Assembly (NCBI GenBank): GCA_963830175.1 | Contig: CAWHKV010000007.1 | Location: 484,088-548,087, forward strand | Reading direction: 5' to 3' | Origin: JBBRBB01 sp963830175 | GTDB lineage: Bacteria > Bacteroidota > Bacteroidia > Chitinophagales > Chitinophagaceae | DNA length: 64,000 nt | The notes under the pieces: model-generated | Told to the model about the DNA's origin: nothing | Databases searched by the model: none | What the model saw: only the letters and a program-made list of their open reading frames with translations | Shown: positions 25,934 to 34,474 of the stretch, in pieces | Position numbering within the stretch: position 1 is the stretch's first letter | Layout of the letters: every line of letters starts with the position of its first letter | Made by a program: the position numbers and the translations under genes

Positions 25934-26914
25934 ATGCGATTTATAACATCTCTTCTCTTCATCACAATTAATATAAATGTACAGGCCCAGGTATATAACG
26001 CAAACAATCCATTGGCACACACCTACTCTATTGTTGCACGGGACAGTTTAACCGGTGAGATGGGTGTGGGTGTTCAAAGCCATTGGTTTAGTGTGGGCAC
26101 TTCTGTTTCCTGGGGAGAAGCAGGAACGGGCGTAATCGCAACTCAATCATTTATTGATAAATCTTACGGACCAAAAGGATTGGCATTGCTTAAGCAGGGA
26201 TTCAATGCTAACCAGGCACTGGAAATTTTATTAAGGCAGGATGAAGGAAGAGAAGTAAGGCAAGTGGCTATTTGTGATAACAATGGAAACATAGCAGCAT
26301 ATACCGGCAAAAATTGCATCCCTTTTGCCAAAGACATACAGGGCAGCAACTTCAGCGTTCAAAGCAATATGATGCTTACAGATTCAGTATGCGAAAACAT
26401 GGCAAAAGCGTTTATAGGTTCTACAGGAAAACCGCTTGCAGAAAGAATTATCCTGGCTATGGAAGGCGCAGAAAATGCCGGTGGTGATATAAGAGGAAAA
26501 CAATCTGCCGCACTTATTATTGTTCCCGGAAAAAGCATGCCTGCATGGGCAGATAAACAAATTGACATACGCGTTGATGACAGTGAGAAACCCCTAGCAG
26601 AAATAAACAAGCTGTATAAATTGCATGTGGCGTACCAGCATATGAATAATGGTGATCTTGCAACAGAAAAAGCAAATATGGAATTGGCGATGAATGAATA
26701 CAATGCCGCTATGAAAATGTTTCCTGAAAATTTAGAGATGCAATTCTGGACCGCAATAACACTCGCCAATAATGGTAAAATGAATGATGCCACTGCTTTA
26801 TTAAAAGTAATCTTCAGCAAGGATGCCAACTGGAAATTATTAGCCTTAAGATTGCCGGCAGTTGGATTGCTGACGGTAAACAATGCAGATTTGCAGAGGA
26901 TCAAAAACCTTTAA
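25934..26914 (+). CDS. Secreted DUF1028 protein (Ntn-hydrolase-like) with C-terminal helical tail
   Basis: 326 residues. The signal peptide (MRFITSLLFITININVQAQ) is followed by a DUF1028 domain (about 28-220): HTYSIVARDSLTGEMGVGVQS, VSWGEAGTGVIATQSF, GPKGLALLKQG, and the C-terminal AGGDIRGKQSAALIIV. DUF1028 is placed in the Ntn-hydrolase superfamily; many members are thought to act on peptides or cell-wall fragments, but this is not proven. The last 100 residues (MNNGDLATEKANMELAMNEYNAAM, MFPENLEMQFWTAITLANNGK) look like two TPR repeats. The signal peptide places it in the periplasm. It ends with a 4-bp overlap against the converging MazG-like gene. Confidence 0.82.
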   Translation: MRFITSLLFITININVQAQVYNANNPLAHTYSIVARDSLTGEMGVGVQSHWFSVGTSVSWGEAGTGVIATQSFIDKSYGPKGLALLKQGFNANQALEILLRQDEGREVRQVAICDNNGNIAAYTGKNCIPFAKDIQGSNFSVQSNMMLTDSVCENMAKAFIGSTGKPLAERIILAMEGAENAGGDIRGKQSAALIIVPGKSMPAWADKQIDIRVDDSEKPLAEINKLYKLHVAYQHMNNGDLATEKANMELAMNEYNAAMKMFPENLEMQFWTAITLANNGKMNDATALLKVIFSKDANWKLLALRLPAVGLLTVNNADLQRIKNL

Positions 26915-27252
26915 GGGTTACCAGATAACTTGCTGTTATTCGAATGCCTCTCTTTATCGCGAAGGGTTTTCTTTTCAAAATTGTTTTTAAGGGCATCAGT
27001 TAAGTTAATGTTCATTTGGTTTGCAAGGCATAGTATAACCCATAACACATCCGCCATTTCATCAGGCAAATCATTTTCATTTTCATTGTTTTTAAAAGAT
27101 TGATCTCCATATTTTCTTACCATAAGCCGCGACAGTTCGCCCACTTCCTCCATTAAAATTCCAAGATTAGTCAATTCACTGAAATATCGAACTCCTGTTG
27201 TCCGTATCCAGTCGTCTACCTTTTTCTGGGCTTCATTTAAAGTGATTTCCAT
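26911..27252 (-). CDS. MazG-like nucleotide pyrophosphohydrolase
   Basis: 113 residues, the size of the stand-alone MazG-like/all-alpha NTP pyrophosphatases. The metal-binding motifs are LMEEVGELSRLM (EExxE) and DEMADVLWVILCLA (ExxD). These enzymes hydrolyse non-canonical or surplus NTPs or dNTPs to monophosphates. It is 18 nt downstream of dtd on the same strand, so the two probably form an operon of cleaning-up enzymes. The substrate is unknown. Confidence 0.88.
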   Translation of the reverse strand: MEITLNEAQKKVDDWIRTTGVRYFSELTNLGILMEEVGELSRLMVRKYGDQSFKNNENENDLPDEMADVLWVILCLANQMNINLTDALKNNFEKKTLRDKERHSNNSKLSGNP

Positions 27253-27270
27253 TTTAATAATTTTAAAAAA

Positions 27271-27723
27271 CTACTCTTTCATTTTAGAATCCATAGTGAT
27301 GGTTACAGGTCCATCATTTAATAATTCTACTTTCATATCTGCACCAAAAATGCCGGTTTGAACTTGCTTGCCAAGGTCTTGTTGTAATTGGCTGATAAAT
27401 TTTTCATACATGGGTATAGCAACTTCAGGCTTGGAAGCTTTGATATAAGAAGGCCTGTTTCCTTTTTTGGTAGATGCGTGTAAAGTAAACTGGCTTACTA
27501 CCAAAATGTCGCCCTCAACATCTTTAACGGAAAAATTCATTACATCTTTTTCATCATTAAAAATTCTTAGGTTTATAACCTTACCGCTTACCCAGCAAAT
27601 GTCTGCCTCGCTGTCGGCATCTTCAATTCCAACCAATACCAGCAATCCTTTATCAATTGAACCAGTTACTTCATTATTCACAGTAACAGAGGCATGAGTT
27701 ACCCTTTGAATCACCACCCGCAT
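27271..27723 (-). CDS. dtd: D-aminoacyl-tRNA deacylase
   Basis: 150 residues, standard for DTD. MRVVIQRVTHASVTVN opens the fold. The two cross-subunit motifs are VSQFTLHASTKKGNRPSY (SQxxL) and LNDGPVTITMDS (GxPVT-type). The Gly-Pro pair of the latter gives chiral proofreading. The enzyme frees D-amino acids, and glycine on tRNA-Ala, from mischarged tRNAs. It starts 27 nt from the divergent arfB gene. Confidence 0.95.
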   Translation of the reverse strand: MRVVIQRVTHASVTVNNEVTGSIDKGLLVLVGIEDADSEADICWVSGKVINLRIFNDEKDVMNFSVKDVEGDILVVSQFTLHASTKKGNRPSYIKASKPEVAIPMYEKFISQLQQDLGKQVQTGIFGADMKVELLNDGPVTITMDSKMKE

Positions 27724-27749
27724 AATGTTATTTTACAAAATATTTATTA

Positions 27750-28160
27750 ATGATGAAGATAGATATTACGCATGAAATATCTTTTCAAACCGCGAGAAGT
27801 GGAGGAAAAGGTGGTCAAAATGTAAACAAAGTTGAAAGCATGGTAGAGGGAAGATGGAATGTTGATAATTCCTGTTTAGTAAGTGCCTGCCAAAAAGAAA
27901 TTATACACGAAAAACTTTCATCAAGAATTACCGACAATGGAATTTTACTGGTAAGAAGCCAGGAAGAAAGATCGCAGCTTGGAAATAAATCTATCGTGAT
28001 AAAAAAAATGAACAGCCTTGTAAATGCTGCCTTACATGTTCAAAAAAGAAGGGTTCCTACCAAACCATCCAGGGCTGCTGAAAGAAAAAGAATGGAAAAT
28101 AAAAAGCAGCATGCCATTATAAAACAACTGCGTAGAAAAACTAACCGGTTTGATGATTGA
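27750..28160 (+). CDS. arfB: Peptidyl-tRNA hydrolase ArfB (YaeJ), ribosome rescue factor
   Basis: 136 residues. The catalytic GGQ motif is in RSGGKGGQNVNKVES, as in class I release factors but without codon-reading domains. The C-terminal tail is Lys/Arg-rich (VQKRRVPTKPSRAAERKRMENKKQH ... KQLRRKTNR, in parts), which enters the empty mRNA channel of stalled ribosomes. It releases peptides from non-stop complexes. Two adjacent ATG codons open the frame, and either could serve. Confidence 0.93.
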   Translation: MMKIDITHEISFQTARSGGKGGQNVNKVESMVEGRWNVDNSCLVSACQKEIIHEKLSSRITDNGILLVRSQEERSQLGNKSIVIKKMNSLVNAALHVQKRRVPTKPSRAAERKRMENKKQHAIIKQLRRKTNRFDD

Positions 28161-28213
28161 TTAACCATAAAAAAAATTCATTTACACTACTTTTGTTTTG
28201 AAATGCAAAGCAA

Positions 28214-29719
28214 TTGAGTAACATAAAGAATCTTGCAAGTCAAACCATGTGGTATGGCGTAAGCAGCATTGCCGCACGTTTCATTAATTATTTACTTACT
28301 CCGTATCTTACCTATTTAGCACTCGTAAGCACTGCAGATTATGGCAGAATGGGAACAGTTTATGCAGCCATTCCCATAATTAATATCATATTTACTTATG
28401 GCATGGAAACGGCTTATTTCAGGTTTGTTCAAACTAAAGAAACGGCTGAAAAAGTAAATAGCACTGCCACTATTAGTATTCTAATTTCTACGGTTTTATT
28501 TACTCTTCTGTTATGGTTAAACCAGTCGTTGCTTATACAGGCAACCATGTTACAAAGTTTTCCATTATTAATTCAGTTAAGCATTGTAATTATTGCGCTG
28601 GATACCCTTTCAGTAATTCCCTTTGCGCGGCTAAGAAATGAAGGAAGGCCTAAACGGTTTGCCCTCATTCGTATTACAGGTATAATAATTAACCTGGGTG
28701 CTGTAGTATTTTTTCTGAGCTATTGCCCTGCCCGTGTTGCAGAAGATCCAAAACACTGGGCTGCGCTAATTTACAAGCCGGAACTTAACCCCATCGTATA
28801 TGTTTTAATAGCGAATATTATTCAGTCAGCTATTACCTTACTCTTGTTAAGCAAATGGGTATTACCTGAGAAATGGGTCTTTGATGTTTTCACCTGGAAG
28901 AAAATGATTGTGTTTTCCCTGCCGATGCTTGTTGCAGGGTTAGGTGGAATGATAAATGAAACCTTCGATCGCCTGATGCTTGGATGGTGGCTGCCTGGCG
29001 ATGCAGAATATATAGACAGCCAGCGGGGAATTTATAATGCCTGTTATAAACTGGCCATTCTTATAACGTTATTTATACAGGCTTTTAGAATGGGTGCAGA
29101 ACCCTTCTTTTTTAAAGAAGCTGCAAAGGGAAATCCGCAACCCGTATATGCCCGGGTAATGAAGTTTTTTGTAATTACAATAACCCTAACCTTTTTGGGA
29201 GTGGCGTTGTTTATACCAGCATGGCGTTATTTTATCGACGATCGCTATTGGGACGGTTTAGTTGTTGTGCCTGTTTTACTTCTCGCCAATATGTGCCTGG
29301 GTGTGTATTACAATTTAAGCGTTTGGTATAAGGTTACAAGCCGCACCATGGCAGGAGCCTGGATTACCTTGTTTGGAACTGCCATAACTTTTGGAGTAAA
29401 CTACCTGTTTATACCCAGGTATGGATATATTGCCTGCGCTTGGGCAACTTTACTTTGTTATTTTGCTATGATGGTTATTAGTTTTTTATGGGGACAAAAA
29501 GTTTATTATGTGCCCTATGCCTGGAAGAAATTACTTGCTTATTTTATTATCGTATTACTACTGTTCGGTTTGCATTTTACACTAACCTATTTCTGGAGCA
29601 ACATTATATTCTCGCATGTATTGGGCTTTATCTTCCTTATTTCCTATTTATATTTCATTAGCAGGGTAGAGAAAAAAGAATTAGCCCGTATACCTGTTAT
29701 AAACAAGTTTGTAAATTAA
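28214..29719 (+). CDS. Polysaccharide flippase (Wzx/MATE-like, oligosaccharide export)
   Basis: 501 residues with about 14 membrane segments and the family opening ASQTMWYGVSSIAARFINYLLTPYLT. Related proteins move undecaprenyl-linked sugar units across the inner membrane for O-antigen, capsule or exopolysaccharide. The best start is a TTG at 28214, since the nearby ATG at 28203 runs into a stop. A TACTTTTG box at 28188-28195 would give a leader of only about a dozen bases. No polymerase or glycosyltransferase genes are adjacent, so the sugar is unknown. Confidence 0.83.
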   Translation: MSNIKNLASQTMWYGVSSIAARFINYLLTPYLTYLALVSTADYGRMGTVYAAIPIINIIFTYGMETAYFRFVQTKETAEKVNSTATISILISTVLFTLLLWLNQSLLIQATMLQSFPLLIQLSIVIIALDTLSVIPFARLRNEGRPKRFALIRITGIIINLGAVVFFLSYCPARVAEDPKHWAALIYKPELNPIVYVLIANIIQSAITLLLLSKWVLPEKWVFDVFTWKKMIVFSLPMLVAGLGGMINETFDRLMLGWWLPGDAEYIDSQRGIYNACYKLAILITLFIQAFRMGAEPFFFKEAAKGNPQPVYARVMKFFVITITLTFLGVALFIPAWRYFIDDRYWDGLVVVPVLLLANMCLGVYYNLSVWYKVTSRTMAGAWITLFGTAITFGVNYLFIPRYGYIACAWATLLCYFAMMVISFLWGQKVYYVPYAWKKLLAYFIIVLLLFGLHFTLTYFWSNIIFSHVLGFIFLISYLYFISRVEKKELARIPVINKFVN

Positions 29720-29809
29720 AATAGGATTATAACGGGTTGAAGTTCTTTGTTTTATTTATATCCGTTAACTGGTAAAATCATAAACCTTTTTTTTAGCAGT
29801 ATAATATGT

Positions 29810-29839
29810 TTGCCCTTTCAATCAAATCTTTTATTTTTG
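29810..29839 (+). promoter_or_regulatory. Promoter of tRNA-Leu
   Basis: -33 TTG (29810-29812), 19-nt spacer, -7 TATTTTTG (29832-29839): an exact Bacteroidota promoter ending 10 nt before the mature tRNA. Confidence 0.8.
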
Positions 29840-29848
29840 CGCCCCGTT

Positions 29849-29930
29849 GCGGATGTGGCGAAACTGGCAGACGCACTAGACTTAGGATCTAGCGCCGCGA
29901 GGCGTGTGGGTTCGACCCCCTCCATCCGCA
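29849..29930 (+). tRNA. tRNA-Leu (anticodon UAG)
   Basis: 82 nt with a long variable arm, as expected of a class II tRNA. The acceptor stem is GCGGATG/CATCCGC with discriminator A. The anticodon stem CTAGA/TCTAG holds loop CTTAGGA with anticodon TAG, reading CUN leucine codons. The T arm has GGTTCGACC. The 3' CCA is not encoded. A poly-T run just after it may help end transcription. Confidence 0.95.
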
Positions 29931-30032
29931 CTTTTTTTTGGTTGACAAGGTGATTGCTGAATGGTTGAAGAGTGTTTACTTTTCAGCCCCTCGTTTCTCC
30001 GGCAACCTTAGCAACGTAAATCACCTAATAGT

Positions 30033-31364
30033 ATGGCAACAGTTACAAGAGAAAACCTGGGATTATTAAACGATAAGCTTACCGTTAATCTTTCTAAGGA
30101 AGATTATTACGGTTCATTTGAAAAGAGTTTAAAATCGTATGCTAAAAATGCGAACCTGCAGGGTTTTAGAAAAGGCATGGTGCCATCCGGACTTATTAAA
30201 AAAATGTACGGGCAGGGATTATTTACCGAAGAAGTTTTGCGCACGGTTGAGAAGGAATTGAATAATTATATGCAGGCAGAACAGCTTGACATTTTTGCAC
30301 AACCCTTACCACTACCCGGTGAGGCCAGTAATATAGATATGAATGCCCCGGGGGATTACACTTTCCCGTTCGAGATAGGGTTAAGACCTGAGGTGCAAAT
30401 TAATGCAGATGCCATTAGTGTTACCCGCTATAAAGTACAGGTTACTGACAAAATGTTGGATGACGAGGTTGAGAGAATGCAGGAGAGATTTGGCAAACCC
30501 AAAGAAACGGAGATGGTTGAAAATGAAAAAAACCTGCTTGAATTATCGATAATCAAACAACAGGAAGATACAGAAGGTAAACCTGGGGGTATTAGTATTT
30601 CTGTTGAAGAATTTATTTCTGAAAAGAGGCAGGAATTAATGGGCAAACATGTAAATGACTCATTTACGGCTAACATAAATGATATTGAAGAAGGTAGCAG
30701 GGAAAAATATTCATCTTTACTCGAAAGTTCGAATGAAAATGGTTCTACAGAATTTACGATCACTAAAATTACCACAAACGAGAAGGCTGAACTGAATGAA
30801 GAATTTTTTGAAGCTGTTTTCCCAGGAGGCAGTGTCAAGGATGATGAAGAGTTTAAAGCTAAAGTGAAAAATGAAATTGACAAATATTATGAAGTCCAGG
30901 CCCGCAACCAGGTTCATGATCAGATATATCACTACCTAATAGACAATACCCGTTTCGATTTTCCTGAGAATTTTTTAAAGCGCTGGCTGCAGGTTGGCGG
31001 TGAAAAAGAAAAAACCCCTGATGAGGTCGAGAATGAATACCCAAGGTTCTCATCGCAATTAAAATGGACACTGATAAGCAATAAACTTATTACCGACAAT
31101 AACATTGAGGTTAAACAGGAAGAAATGAGAGATGAGGCATTAAAACAAATCTCTGGTTATATGGGTGTTAATAGCCTAGAACAGGCTCCCTGGCTGGATG
31201 AATATGTAAACCGTATGATGAAAGATGAAAAATTTATGCAGAATACATATGCCACCATCCAAACAAACAAACTATTTACTTTACTTGAAGAAAAAGCACA
31301 GATAAAAGAAGAAGATATTTCGGCAGAAGAATTCGCAGCAAAACTTCAGCATCACCACCACTAA
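30033..31364 (+). CDS. tig: Trigger factor (ribosome-associated chaperone)
   Basis: 443 residues. The N-terminal ribosome-binding domain has the signature GFRKGMVP (family GFRxGKxP) around residue 46. A PPIase-like middle part (about 150-240) lacks an obvious full FKBP active site, as in many Bacteroidota proteins. The long helical C-terminal chaperone domain follows (DQIYHYLIDNTRFDFPENFLKRWL and beyond). It binds L23 at the exit tunnel and shields new chains. The protein ends in four histidines (KLQHHHH), which is the natural terminus. It abuts the converging ABC gene with no gap, and clpP/clpX are not next to it. Confidence 0.93.
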   Translation: MATVTRENLGLLNDKLTVNLSKEDYYGSFEKSLKSYAKNANLQGFRKGMVPSGLIKKMYGQGLFTEEVLRTVEKELNNYMQAEQLDIFAQPLPLPGEASNIDMNAPGDYTFPFEIGLRPEVQINADAISVTRYKVQVTDKMLDDEVERMQERFGKPKETEMVENEKNLLELSIIKQQEDTEGKPGGISISVEEFISEKRQELMGKHVNDSFTANINDIEEGSREKYSSLLESSNENGSTEFTITKITTNEKAELNEEFFEAVFPGGSVKDDEEFKAKVKNEIDKYYEVQARNQVHDQIYHYLIDNTRFDFPENFLKRWLQVGGEKEKTPDEVENEYPRFSSQLKWTLISNKLITDNNIEVKQEEMRDEALKQISGYMGVNSLEQAPWLDEYVNRMMKDEKFMQNTYATIQTNKLFTLLEEKAQIKEEDISAEEFAAKLQHHHH

Positions 31365-31985
31365 TTATTTATGATCGGTAAGGTTTAACTTGTTATTGCA
31401 GAAACTGTATTCCCGCGCATCATTGCTGCTTACCATAATTAATTTGTGACTGCAATATTTTGAAATAAGGTTATGGTAAAGCGTGTAACCACTTTCATCA
31501 AAATTTGTGCAGGGTTCATCTAACAATAAAACAGGTACATTAGAAAAGATGGCCTGAGCTAACCGCACCCTTTGCTTCATTCCACTACTATAATACCGCA
31601 TTTGTTTTTGCTGCGCATCCTGCAAACCAATTAATGAAGAAATTTCTTGCATGGTAACACCGGGTATGCATGGTTTAAAGCAGAAATGAAAAGAAAGAAA
31701 CTCGTGCAGCGTCATTTCCTCAACCAAATCAATATAAGGTGCACAAATAGAAAGGTGGTTGTAAACATTATCATCATTTACTTCCTTATTCTCGCCAAGA
31801 AAGTAATTTACAGATCCTTCATTTACGTTTAAATTTCCTGATAAGGTTTGAAGAAAAGTACTTTTACCGCTACCGTTTGGGCCCGTAATTGCATAAGCAT
31901 TCCCTGCAATATATGTGGCAGTTACATGCCTGAAAATCCACTCCCTGTTAAATCTTTTACCGGCATTATTAAGCGTAATTTTCAT
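31365..31985 (-). CDS. ABC transporter ATP-binding protein
   Basis: 206 residues, a minimal ATPase. Walker A is ITGPNGSGKSTF, the signature motif YYSSGMKQRVRLAQAIF (SSGMKQR instead of LSGGQ), and Walker B VLLLDEPCTNFDE. The size and the SSGMKQR form resemble CcmA and Bacteroidota lipid-A-cluster ATPases. No permease gene is adjacent, so the transported substance is unknown. It lies 49 nt downstream of lpxA on the same strand and may be the last gene of the lipid A transcript. Confidence 0.87.
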   Translation of the reverse strand: MKITLNNAGKRFNREWIFRHVTATYIAGNAYAITGPNGSGKSTFLQTLSGNLNVNEGSVNYFLGENKEVNDDNVYNHLSICAPYIDLVEEMTLHEFLSFHFCFKPCIPGVTMQEISSLIGLQDAQQKQMRYYSSGMKQRVRLAQAIFSNVPVLLLDEPCTNFDESGYTLYHNLISKYCSHKLIMVSSNDAREYSFCNNKLNLTDHK

Positions 31986-32034
31986 GTAACAAGTAAATTA
32001 ACACGGTAAAATTTGGTAGCTGCAATACGTTGTA

Positions 32035-32835
32035 TTATAGAAGGTCTTCGGCTTCGCTTTTACTGTATCTTTTTATAATACCCCTGGTACTTTCACGAAT
32101 AAATGTAAGTATCTCATCCCGCTCATCAGAGGCAGCCATTTCTTCCTCAATATATTCAAGTGCCTTCCCCGTGTTTAATCCTTTATTATATATTACCCTA
32201 TAGATATCTAATATCTGGTTAATCCGGTTTATAGTAAAACCTCGGCGTTTTAAGCCGACACTGTTTACCCCGCCATAACTCAATGGCTCCTTTACTGCCT
32301 TTATATAAGGCGGAACATCTTTTCTTACAAGGCTGCCACCACCAATAAAAGTATGTTGCCCGATGTGAACAAACTGATGCACCGCGCTAACACCTCCAAT
32401 AATGGCATGGTCATCCATAGTAACATGCCCTGCAAGTTGAGAGCTGTTGCTAATGATGCAATGATTACCAATGAAACAGTCATGCGCAACATGGCTGTAT
32501 GCCATAATAAGGCAATGATTTCCTATTTTGGTAACCCAACGGTCATTGGTTCCGCGGTTTATGGTTACACACTCCCTAATGGTTGTATAATTACCAATTT
32601 CAACATGCGTTTTTTCACCATCAAATTTTAAGTCTTGTGGAATTGCGCCAATAACTGCGCCCGGAAAAATTCTGCAGTTGCTGCCGATCTTAGTGCCGGC
32701 CATAATAGTAACATTGCTCGATACCCAGGTGCCCTCTCCTATCTCAACATCTTCATGAATAACTGTAAATGGTTCAATTTTTACATTATCTGCAAGTTTT
32801 GCATTTGGGTGAATATAAGTGTGAGGGTGAATCAT
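32035..32835 (-). CDS. lpxA: UDP-N-acetylglucosamine acyltransferase
   Basis: 266 residues of left-handed parallel beta-helix hexapeptide repeats, starting IHPHTYIHPNAKLADNVKIEPF. The catalytic histidine lies in IMAYSHVAHDC, and IIGGVSAVHQFVHIG is typical of LpxA. The C-terminal helical part includes GLKRRGFTINRINQILDIYR. It moves a 3-hydroxyacyl chain from ACP to UDP-GlcNAc, the first step of lipid A synthesis. It follows lpxC/fabZ by 51 nt. Confidence 0.95.
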   Translation of the reverse strand: MIHPHTYIHPNAKLADNVKIEPFTVIHEDVEIGEGTWVSSNVTIMAGTKIGSNCRIFPGAVIGAIPQDLKFDGEKTHVEIGNYTTIRECVTINRGTNDRWVTKIGNHCLIMAYSHVAHDCFIGNHCIISNSSQLAGHVTMDDHAIIGGVSAVHQFVHIGQHTFIGGGSLVRKDVPPYIKAVKEPLSYGGVNSVGLKRRGFTINRINQILDIYRVIYNKGLNTGKALEYIEEEMAASDERDEILTFIRESTRGIIKRYSKSEAEDLL

Positions 32836-32886
32836 AATATTAATTTATCGGCAATAATCATTTTCTGGACAAGCTGTCTTATTGTT

Positions 32887-34305
32887 TTAATCAGCATCGC
32901 CAACCCTAACTATCTGGGCAAGCATATCCGCTTCTGTCATTACCTGACCACCAACATAAACGGTACCTTTCATATTACACAACCCACGGCGAATGGGTTC
33001 ATTTAATTCCATTTTTAACAACATGGTATCGCCGGGAAAAATTTTCTTTTTAAACTTACAGTTATTGATCTTTAAGAAATAGGTATCATATTTTCCAGGC
33101 GGCATGGCATTAATGCAAAAAATGCCACCTGTTTGTGCAAGGGCTTCCAACTGAAGCACACCTGGCATAACGGGATTATTTGGAAAATGCCCGTTAAAAA
33201 ACCATTCGTTAAAGGTTACATTTTTAAGACCCACAATATGGTTCGCTGCCATTTCAATGATCTTATCAACAAATAAAAACGGGTGCCTGTGTGGCAATGT
33301 TTTTTCGATGCCGGTTAGTGCATATACCGGTGGTTGAGTTGGATCGTATACTGGAGCATTGTTATTTAAAATAATGTTCTTCTTTATGTGCTGTTTTATT
33401 TTGCGGGCAAAATCTATATTGCTGCTGTGGCCAGGCCTGTTAGCTATAATACGGGCTTTTACCGGGTAACCAATAAGGGCAAGGTCGCCGACAATATCCA
33501 GTAATTTATGCCTGGCAGGCTCATTAGCGAAACGAAGTTCTAAATTGTTTAAATAACCGCTGCTTTTTACCTCTATCGTCTTACGGTTAAATACTTTAGC
33601 CAACCGCTGCATCTCGTCATCAGAAACACTTTTATCAACTACTACGATCGCATTATTGATATCCCCACCCTGAATAAGGTTATTATCCAGCAGCATTTCT
33701 AACTCGTGCAAAAAACAAAATGTGCGGCAAGGCGCAATTTGCTGCCGGAAATCCTGCATGGATTGCAGAGCGGCGTGTTGCGTACCTAAAACAGGACTGT
33801 TAAAATCAATTAATGTGGTGATTTGATAGCGATCCGCGGGGATTGCTACCATTTCAACACGTTTATTATCATCCTGGTGAACGATATTTTCGTCAAGGCT
33901 ATACCAAATTTTAGCAGCTGCCTGTTCGGCAACGCCCACTTTTTCAATAATTGCTGCAAATGGTTCTGCACTGCCATCTATTATTGGAATTTCGGGACCA
34001 TTCAATTCTATTAAAACATTGTCTACCCCCATACCTACCAGGGCAGCAAGAACATGTTCTACAGTTTGAATTTTTGCATCACCTAATTGAAGTGTTGTAC
34101 CCCGGTTTGTTTCTGTAACATAATCACAATCAGCCTTTACAAGCGGCTGGCCGGGAAGATCAACCCTTTTAAACTGAATACCGAACCCAGGTTGGGCGGG
34201 CTTAAGCGTCATTTCCACCATCTTACCTGTATGCAATCCCGTACCTGAAATACCGGTTTCTGAAACCAGGGTATGTTGTTTGTCAAAATCGAAAATACTA
34301 TTCAT
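32887..34305 (-). CDS. lpxC/fabZ: Bifunctional UDP-3-O-acyl-N-acetylglucosamine deacetylase / 3-hydroxyacyl-ACP dehydratase
   Basis: 472 residues, a natural fusion typical of Bacteroidota. The LpxC part (1 to about 305) has the zinc histidines in TVEHVLAAL and in RHKLLDIVGDLALIG, plus IDGSAEPF; it makes the committed step of lipid A. The FabZ part (about 320-472) has LPHRHPFLFVD with the catalytic His and MPGVLQLEALAQTGG with the catalytic Glu; it dehydrates 3-hydroxyacyl-ACP in fatty acid elongation. Both enzymes compete for hydroxyacyl-ACP, so fusion fixes their ratio. A CAAAAGTA box at 34383-34390 may be the -7 element of a promoter internal to the cluster, and a GCCTT/AAGGC hairpin lies just downstream of it. 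Confidence 0.96.
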   Translation of the reverse strand: MNSIFDFDKQHTLVSETGISGTGLHTGKMVEMTLKPAQPGFGIQFKRVDLPGQPLVKADCDYVTETNRGTTLQLGDAKIQTVEHVLAALVGMGVDNVLIELNGPEIPIIDGSAEPFAAIIEKVGVAEQAAAKIWYSLDENIVHQDDNKRVEMVAIPADRYQITTLIDFNSPVLGTQHAALQSMQDFRQQIAPCRTFCFLHELEMLLDNNLIQGGDINNAIVVVDKSVSDDEMQRLAKVFNRKTIEVKSSGYLNNLELRFANEPARHKLLDIVGDLALIGYPVKARIIANRPGHSSNIDFARKIKQHIKKNIILNNNAPVYDPTQPPVYALTGIEKTLPHRHPFLFVDKIIEMAANHIVGLKNVTFNEWFFNGHFPNNPVMPGVLQLEALAQTGGIFCINAMPPGKYDTYFLKINNCKFKKKIFPGDTMLLKMELNEPIRRGLCNMKGTVYVGGQVMTEADMLAQIVRVGDAD

Positions 34306-34474
34306 TTACTGTTATTATTAACCGTCTTGGGAGATGAAAAACTATCGGTTATTGAAAAATTCTATGCCTTTTTAAGGCGGTGCAAAAGTAAGGCTTCTCT
34401 ACAATGTTTAAGAAACTATGCACCATTTCTTTATAAAGCAATAATAATATATATAACTGGGGAAGATGTAGCCA

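Noticed and set aside
31347..31364. C-terminal histidines of trigger factor as a cloning tag
   Set aside because: Only four histidines, encoded by mixed codons at the natural end of the chain in a genomic context with no vector sequence.
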